From Intestinimonas massiliensis (ex Afouda et al. 2020) (GTDB lineage Bacteria; Bacillota; Clostridia; Oscillospirales; Oscillospiraceae): DNA of 64,000 nucleotides. The stretch is from positions 2,351,642-2,415,641 of the forward strand of contig NZ_LR131147.1 in NCBI RefSeq assembly GCF_900626285.1, given 5' to 3'. The notes under the pieces are model-generated. The model had not been told where the DNA came from, made no database searches, and worked only from the letters and a program-made list of their open reading frames with translations. A program made the position numbers and the translations under genes. Of this stretch, positions 59,424 through 64,000 are shown in pieces (the first letter of the stretch is position 1; each line of letters begins with the position of its first letter).

Positions 59424-59486
59424 ATTGTACTGTCGGCCGGTGGAAATTGCAAGGTGATTTACACACTGGGTCGGAACTGTTATACT
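59424..59486. promoter_or_regulatory. Divergent promoters, DauR-like gene and niaR
   Basis: Leftward: TTGCAA (59447-59452), 17 bp, TACAAT (59424-59429). Rightward: TTTACA (59458-59463), 17 bp, TATACT (59481-59486) with extended -10 TGT. The two promoters are set back to back, 5 bp apart. Confidence 0.78.
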
Positions 59487-59507
59487 GAGGAAAAAGGAGG
59501 GACGGCC

Positions 59508-60029
59508 ATGACAGAACACAGTGGAGCGGAGCGCCGGACGGCGGTGGCCCGGGCGCTGGAGGAGGCGGAGGGGCCGCTGAGTGCGGCGGCGCTGGCCCAG
59601 CGCTTCTCCGTCAGCCGCCAGATCATCGTGGGAGACATCGCCCTGCTGCGGGCGGGCGGCGCCCACATCCTGGCCACGCCCCGGGGCTATGTGCTGGAGC
59701 GGCGTCAGGACGGGGTGGAGCATACCGTGGCCTGCGTCCATACCCCGGAGCAGATGGAGGCTGAGCTTACCGCCATTGTGGATGCCGGGGGCGAGGTGGT
59801 GGACGTGATCGTGGAGCATCCGGTCTATGGTCAGCTTACCGGCATATTGGGGCTGAGCAGCCGATATGATATAGGGGAGTTCATCCGGCGGGTGGAGGCC
59901 CACGGGGCCAAGCCGCTGTCCGATCTCACCGGCGGAATTCACCTGCATACCATCCGCTGCCGGAACGAAAAAAGTTTCGAAAGGGTGCAAAAAGCCCTTG
60001 CAAATGCGGGGTTTTTGCTCAATATGTGA
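59508..60029 (+). CDS. niaR: NiaR-type niacin-responsive repressor (3H domain)
   Basis: A 173-residue repressor with an N-terminal winged helix (GPLSAAALAQRFSVSRQIIVGDIALLRAGG) and a C-terminal 3H domain, named for its three conserved histidines (EHTVACVH, EHPVYGQL, IHLHTIR are seen). Homologues repress NAD-precursor uptake or synthesis when nicotinate is plentiful. AAAGGAGG precedes ATG 59508. No NAD gene lies beside it in this window, so its targets must be elsewhere. Confidence 0.92.
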   Translation: MTEHSGAERRTAVARALEEAEGPLSAAALAQRFSVSRQIIVGDIALLRAGGAHILATPRGYVLERRQDGVEHTVACVHTPEQMEAELTAIVDAGGEVVDVIVEHPVYGQLTGILGLSSRYDIGEFIRRVEAHGAKPLSDLTGGIHLHTIRCRNEKSFERVQKALANAGFLLNM

Positions 60030-60080
60030 AATTTAACACAGTAAAGAGACGGCGGAGTTGTTAATTCTGACAAAAAAGTG

Positions 60081-60109
60081 TTGCCAAATTGTGAATAATA
60101 GTGTATGAT
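60081..60109 (+). promoter_or_regulatory. Promoter of the NhaC-type gene
   Basis: TTGCCA (60081-60086), 17-bp spacer, TATGAT (60104-60109). The leader can form a GAATCCT/AGGATTC hairpin before the ribosome site GGGAGGG. Confidence 0.78.
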
Positions 60110-60169
60110 GAAGTTGAATCCTTGGGTTGGGGAGGCTTTTAGGATTCGAATTTATAAGGGAGGGTTATT

Positions 60170-61834
60170 ATGAACTCACCACGAATGCAACGCTTCGGAA
60201 GAATTCTGCTGGTAATCTTTGCCCTGGCGTGTATCCTGACGACAGTCGCCTTTGCTGAGGGCGACTCCACCGCCGATATTGCGGCCTGGGGTACCATCGC
60301 ATCCCTGCTGCCCCCCGTGGTAGCCATCGTTCTGGCTCTGATCACTAAGGAAGTGTATTCGTCCCTGTTCCTGGGCATCATCGTCGGCTGCCTGCTGTAT
60401 ACCAACGGCAACGTGGTGGCTGGCCTCCAGGATTTCGTGTCCCGTCTGTGCGGCAACGCCGGCGGCAACATGGGCATCCTGATGTTCCTGGTCATTCTGG
60501 GCACCATGGTGGCCCTGATGATCCGGGCTGGCGGCTCCAAGGCCTACGGCGACTGGGCCGTCAAGCACATCAAGACCAAGTCCGGCGCCCTGTGGGCCAC
60601 CTTCATTCTGGCCATCGTTCTGGGCGTGGACGACTACTTCAATAACCTGACCACCGGCAACGTGATGCGTCCCGTCACCGACGGCCATCACATTTCCCGC
60701 GCCAAGCTGTCCTACATGTGCGACGCTACCGCCGCTCCTGTTTGTATCATGATGCCCGTGTCCTCCTGGGCCGCGGCCGTCACCGGCGTTATCAACAACG
60801 AGGAAGTTGGCTTCCAGATCTTCCTGAAGGCCATTCCCTATAACTATTACGCCATCCTGACCATGGTCTTCATCATCGTCATGACCAGCCTGAATGTAGA
60901 CTACGGTCCCATGAAGAAGCACGAGGACAACGCCGCCAAGGGCGACCTCTACACCACCCCCGAGCGGCCCTTCGCCGATGCCACTGAGATGAAGTTCAAT
61001 CCCAACGGCAAGGTCATCGATCTGGTCATCCCCGTCATCGTCCTGGTTATCTGCTGCGTGGGCGCCATGGTCTTCGTGGGCTTCCAGAACGGCGGTACCG
61101 ACGTGCTCACCGCTTTCGCCAACACCGACGCTTTCTCCGCTCTGCCTCTGGGCTCTCTGATCGCCCTGATCATCTCCATGATCTTCTTCATGGTGCGCCG
61201 CTCCATGAAGTTCACCGAAATGATGGACTGCCTGCCTGAGGGCTTCAAGCAGATGGTGCCCGCCATCCTGATCCTCTGCCTGGCCTGGACCATCGGCGAC
61301 GTGACCAAGGCTCTGGGCGCTCCTGAGTTCGTGGCCGGTATCGTGGCCGGCTTCGGCGACAGCCTGCACAACTTCCTGCCCGCCGTGGTGTTCATCATCG
61401 CCGCGTTCCTGGGCTTCGCCACCGGTACTTCCTGGGGTACCTTCTCCATCCTCCTGCCCATCGTCATCCCCGTGTTTGCCGGTGTGGACGCCACTGCCCT
61501 GACTGTGGCTGACATCGGCCCCGGCCATGACATCCTGATGATCGCCATTGCTGCCACTCTGGGCGGCGCGGTTATGGGCGACCACTGCTCGCCCATCTCC
61601 GATACCACCATCATGGCCTCCTCCGGCGCTCAGTGCTACCACCTGAATCACGTGGCCACTCAGCTGCCTTATGCGGCCACTGTGGCGGCGGTGTGCTTCG
61701 TCAACTACATCCTGGCCGGCTTTATCCGGAACGTGGCCATCAACCTGATCATTGCCGTGGTCTCCATGGCTGTGGTGCTTCTTATCATCGGTAAGGTCAA
61801 CCACTCCATGACCACCCATTCTCAGCGCGACTAA
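60170..61834 (+). CDS. NhaC-family Na+/H+ antiporter or related organic-ion exchanger
   Basis: A 554-residue inner-membrane transporter with about 12 helices of the NhaC/ion-transporter superfamily. The signature GGAVMGDHCSPISDTTIMASSGAQC is intact, as are GVDDYFNNLTTGNVMRPVTD and GFATGTSWGTFSILLPIVIP. The N-terminus (ILLVIFALACILTTVAFA) could be a first helix or cleaved signal. Some members exchange malate, lactate or amino acids, so the substrate is not certain. Codon use is like ppdK, with many T-ending codons, suggesting strong expression. Confidence 0.9.
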   Translation: MNSPRMQRFGRILLVIFALACILTTVAFAEGDSTADIAAWGTIASLLPPVVAIVLALITKEVYSSLFLGIIVGCLLYTNGNVVAGLQDFVSRLCGNAGGNMGILMFLVILGTMVALMIRAGGSKAYGDWAVKHIKTKSGALWATFILAIVLGVDDYFNNLTTGNVMRPVTDGHHISRAKLSYMCDATAAPVCIMMPVSSWAAAVTGVINNEEVGFQIFLKAIPYNYYAILTMVFIIVMTSLNVDYGPMKKHEDNAAKGDLYTTPERPFADATEMKFNPNGKVIDLVIPVIVLVICCVGAMVFVGFQNGGTDVLTAFANTDAFSALPLGSLIALIISMIFFMVRRSMKFTEMMDCLPEGFKQMVPAILILCLAWTIGDVTKALGAPEFVAGIVAGFGDSLHNFLPAVVFIIAAFLGFATGTSWGTFSILLPIVIPVFAGVDATALTVADIGPGHDILMIAIAATLGGAVMGDHCSPISDTTIMASSGAQCYHLNHVATQLPYAATVAAVCFVNYILAGFIRNVAINLIIAVVSMAVVLLIIGKVNHSMTTHSQRD

Positions 61835-61852
61835 CTACATAGCAGCCTGAGT

Positions 61853-61892
61853 GCGCCGGCTTCCGCCTGTAAGCGGAAGCCGGCGCTTTTTT
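61853..61892 (+). terminator. Terminator after the NhaC-type gene
   Basis: Perfect 14-bp stem (61853-61866 with 61873-61886), CTGTAA loop and six T. Confidence 0.94.
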
Positions 61893-61899
61893 GTACCCA

Positions 61900-61928
61900 T
61901 GGACAAATAGGGGGTGCTACCGTATAAT
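61900..61928 (+). promoter_or_regulatory. Promoter of the LURP-one-like gene
   Basis: TGGACA (61900-61905), 17-bp spacer, perfect TATAAT (61923-61928). The start near 61935 supports the inner ATG at 61967. Confidence 0.78.
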
Positions 61929-61966
61929 ATCCTTAAATGAAGCCGGCAGAATGGGGGAAAAGCGCC

Positions 61967-63184
61967 ATGTTCGTCACCATACGGCAGACCCAGGCCAACG
62001 GGAAAAACCTCTTTCAGGTGGAAGGGGAGCGGGGTATTCTGTTCCGGGCCCGGACGCCATGGGCCGATATCCGGATCCCGTTTCAGGTGGAAAATCTGCG
62101 GGAGCTGACCTTTACCGACGCCAATGGGAACGAGGTTTTCCACACGTTCTACAACATCCTGGAGAACACCATGCAGGCCCTCTCCCGATACAAATACCTG
62201 TTCGGTACTGCCACCAAGCTGGGTGAGTATCAGGTGGTGTCTCCGGATGGAGCGGTACAGGGCGCCTTTTATACCCAGATCGACGGGGTCCTTACCACCC
62301 AGATGACCATTGAATGCCGGGACCGGACCTACGACTGCTATGCGCGATCCCTGGGAAAGATCTATGTCATCAGTGTGTTTGATGGGGAACGTCAGATCGC
62401 CCAGATCACCAAGCCCCTGGACGTGCGGGACCGGCTGGATATCTATTATCTGCATCTGGACGACGGGTACCGCAGTCTGCTGCCCATCCTCAGCTTTTTC
62501 ACCATCTATGTGGATGCCCAAAAATTCAACCGACCGGGGCAGATCACGGCGTACTCGGTGGAAAAGTCCTGGAGCTACTCTTTTGACAAAAACAACGACA
62601 GGTATGACCCGGACTGGATCAGGCGCACCTTTGGACAGGGGGCCGCCGACCACCTGGACTATCTGCTGAAGAAGCACCCGGAGAAGCGGAGCATGGACCC
62701 GGAACGGGCCAAACGGAACCGGAGGCTGATCATTGGGATCCTGGCAGCGGTGGGGCTGGTGCTGGTGATAGTCGTGGCGGCCCTGGTCTGGATGCTGTTC
62801 CGGCCCAAAACCGCCCTGTCCCCGGCGGAGTTTTCGGCGCAGATGAGCGGATACGGATATACCGTCACGGAAGGGGCCCCATCCGGTGTGGAGGACAGCT
62901 GGGAGCTGTCCTATGAGGCCCGGGGGGAGGACTACAGCCTGGAATATCTGTCCTTCCCGTCAGAGACGGCAGCGGAGCAATTTTTTATGCAGGCGAGGGA
63001 CCAGCTGGCAGAGAAGCAGGGGACATACATGGAGTGCAATCTGATCAACAGTCAGAAATATACCCTGACCGCCGGCGGAACGTATTGTGTCCTGTCCCGG
63101 ATCGACGACACGGTGATCCTGTGCGCCGCGCCGGAGGCGGACAAGAGCGAGATCAAAGAGATATTAAAGGAACTGGGCTATTAG
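61967..63184 (+). CDS. LURP-one/tubby-like domain protein with one membrane helix
   Basis: A 405-residue protein. The first 200 or so residues are beta-rich and resemble LURP-one-related/scramblase-like folds (GILFRARTPWADIRIPF, YLFGTATKLGEYQVVSPDGAVQGAFYTQIDG, IYVISVFDGERQIAQITKPLD). A membrane helix (LIIGILAAVGLVLVIVVAALVWMLF) lies near residues 250-275. The outer C-terminal domain of about 130 residues has no known family. Start at 61967 is preferred because an ATG at 61937 would sit at the transcription start. Function unknown; binding of lipid or membrane sensing is a guess from fold resemblance. Confidence 0.72.
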   Translation: MFVTIRQTQANGKNLFQVEGERGILFRARTPWADIRIPFQVENLRELTFTDANGNEVFHTFYNILENTMQALSRYKYLFGTATKLGEYQVVSPDGAVQGAFYTQIDGVLTTQMTIECRDRTYDCYARSLGKIYVISVFDGERQIAQITKPLDVRDRLDIYYLHLDDGYRSLLPILSFFTIYVDAQKFNRPGQITAYSVEKSWSYSFDKNNDRYDPDWIRRTFGQGAADHLDYLLKKHPEKRSMDPERAKRNRRLIIGILAAVGLVLVIVVAALVWMLFRPKTALSPAEFSAQMSGYGYTVTEGAPSGVEDSWELSYEARGEDYSLEYLSFPSETAAEQFFMQARDQLAEKQGTYMECNLINSQKYTLTAGGTYCVLSRIDDTVILCAAPEADKSEIKEILKELGY

Positions 63185-63243
63185 GCAAAAAGAGGTCCCT
63201 GCCTCCGCCGTGAACAGGTCCAGTAAAAACGGACAGTGACAAA

Positions 63244-63284
63244 AGACCCCCTGATGTAGGAAAATAGACTACATCAGGGGGTCT
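63244..63284 (+). promoter_or_regulatory. Hairpin masking the OrfA ribosome site, copy 2
   Basis: Perfect 16-bp stem (63244-63259 with 63269-63284), the same element as at 29431-29471, ending 4 bases before the OrfA start. Confidence 0.7.
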
Positions 63285-63288
63285 TGTC

Positions 63289-63603
63289 ATGGGAAAACGG
63301 AATTACACACACGTTCAAGTACTTCTGCCTGAAATCAAGGCAATGATAGCAGGGGGGAAAACCCAGCGGGAAGTTGCAGAATACTACGGCTTTCAGGATA
63401 AGCAGGTGGTAAAAAGGCTGCTTAAGCGTGAGCGAAGAAAAGAACGCAAATTGGAAGCCGGCATTCTCCCGCGGCCCAAAGGACGGCCGAGGAAAGGCGC
63501 CGCACCAAGAGACATTGTGTCAGAGCAGGCCTATGAAATCCAGCGGCTTCGTATGGAGAATAAGCTGCTGCGGGATTTTCTGTGCTTCACAGGAAGGAAG
63601 TGA
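63289..63603 (+). CDS. IS3-family transposase OrfA, copy 2
   Basis: A 104-residue DNA-binding subunit, identical to the copy-1 protein except glycine for glutamate near residue 22 (IAGGK) and lysine for arginine at the last position. Complete, with the OrfB frame overlapping at its end in the -1 phase. Confidence 0.93.
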   Translation: MGKRNYTHVQVLLPEIKAMIAGGKTQREVAEYYGFQDKQVVKRLLKRERRKERKLEAGILPRPKGRPRKGAAPRDIVSEQAYEIQRLRMENKLLRDFLCFTGRK

Positions 63604-64000
63604 GGGCAAGGGTAAAATACCATGTCATATATCGTCACAGAACCGAGCATCCAGTGGCAGTCATGTGTAAATTTTTTGGAGTATCCAGAAGCGGCTACTA
63701 CGCCTTTGTCCATCGCCTGGGCAGACCAGAAAAGGATGCCACTCTTGCGGAAATGCTTGCACGGCAGCGGGAACGCACCTTGCGTACCTACGGGTACCGG
63801 CGGATGTGGATATGGCTGAAAAGTCAGAATATTTTCTGTAATCCCAAAACTGTGCTGCGAATTATGAAAAAGTACGATCTGCTGTCTGAAATCCGCCGCC
63901 GCAGGAAATGGCAGCAAATGGGGCAGCAGGTTCACAGGTACAAAAATCTGCTCAACCGGCAGTTTTATGCGGACAAGCCCAACAGCAAATGGGTAACGGA
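63582..64000 (+). CDS. IS3-family transposase OrfB, copy 2, 5' part
   Basis: The frame is open from 63582 to the window edge, entered by frameshift from OrfA or at the GTG at 63600. It reads through the position that is a stop in copy 1 (LLSEIRRRRKW here), so this copy may be functional. It differs from copy 1 also at TEHPVAV and EMLARQ. Seen are the HTH_21-like part and the first catalytic region up to SKWVT. The catalytic D..D..E core lies mostly outside the window. Confidence 0.88.
   Translation, partial: MLHRKEVRARVKYHVIYRHRTEHPVAVMCKFFGVSRSGYYAFVHRLGRPEKDATLAEMLARQRERTLRTYGYRRMWIWLKSQNIFCNPKTVLRIMKKYDLLSEIRRRRKWQQMGQQVHRYKNLLNRQFYADKPNSKWVT

Larger units (their letters stand above)
63211..64000 (+). 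mobile_element. IS3-family insertion sequence, copy 2 (runs off the window)
   Basis: Starts TGAACAGGTC at 63211, identical in layout to the copy at 28198-29504. Its left flank (about 63187-63210: AAAAAGAGG...CCGCCG) looks like the left arm of a terminator for the gene just upstream. The right end lies beyond the window. Confidence 0.92.

Noticed and set aside
1..64000. tRNA or rRNA genes
   Set aside because: No cloverleaf-like or rRNA-like stretch was noticed in the intergenic regions. A dedicated scan could not be run.

Overview
The window is GC-rich, densely coded and carries typical Firmicutes signals (strong GGAGG ribosome sites, a CIRCE/HrcA operator, a yybP-ykoY manganese riboswitch, the rplU-prp-rpmA-obg order with a Prp-cleaved L27). 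Pyruvate formate-lyase, pyruvate phosphate dikinase, an acyl-CoA dehydrogenase/rubredoxin fusion, a flavodiiron protein and CoA-transferase/thiolase/BKACE enzymes point to an anaerobic, fermentative, probably gut-dwelling clostridium of the Oscillospiraceae type (Flavonifractor/Intestinimonas-like). The genus is an inference from gene content, not a match.

Layout. 1-5.7 kb: end of glycogen synthase, a divergent restriction-modification pair, an HrcA-controlled small heat-shock gene, and an orphan DnaB-like ATPase with an unknown partner. 5.7-7.85 kb: an IS110-family element with a structured non-coding end and an exact 127-bp tandem duplication. 7.9-16.3 kb: pflB, then a BlaR1/BlaI-type operon with two receptor paralogues and a lipoprotein. 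16.4-24.7 kb: fabZ, an ECF sigma/anti-sigma pair, trmO, a TetM-like GTPase fused to an NYN (Rae1-like) nuclease domain, and ppdK. 24.9-29.5 kb: a Fur-box-preceded acyl-CoA dehydrogenase/EtfA/rubredoxin fusion and a flavodiiron protein, whose terminator loop has been invaded by an IS3-family element. 29.5-36.9 kb: a RarA-C-like protein, a sugar-type ABC transporter, and a LysR regulator divergent from an EamA exporter.

36.9-45.1 kb is the most unusual region. A sigma-54-type promoter (42099-42114) drives a leftward operon of cyclase-family hydrolase, Na+/solute symporter with two C-terminal winged-helix domains, CoA-transferase and BKACE. A divergent PAS-type sigma-54 activator and a thiolase lie upstream. 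Together these look like an inducible uptake-and-cleavage pathway for an unidentified organic acid or ring compound. 45.2-64 kb is mostly core genome: DUF1836, DegV, PrmA, a phosphoesterase, rplU-prp-rpmA-obg, a second sigma/anti-sigma pair, a PsiE-like protein, a manganese-riboswitch-controlled P-type ATPase, a lipoprotein, a PepV-type dipeptidase with a DauR-like regulator, NiaR, an NhaC antiporter, a LURP-one-like membrane protein, and the start of a second copy of the IS3 element.

Many long reading frames antisense to real genes are by-products of the GC-rich codon usage and are left out. No tRNA, rRNA or CRISPR array was seen. All calls come from reading the sequence; no database search was run.
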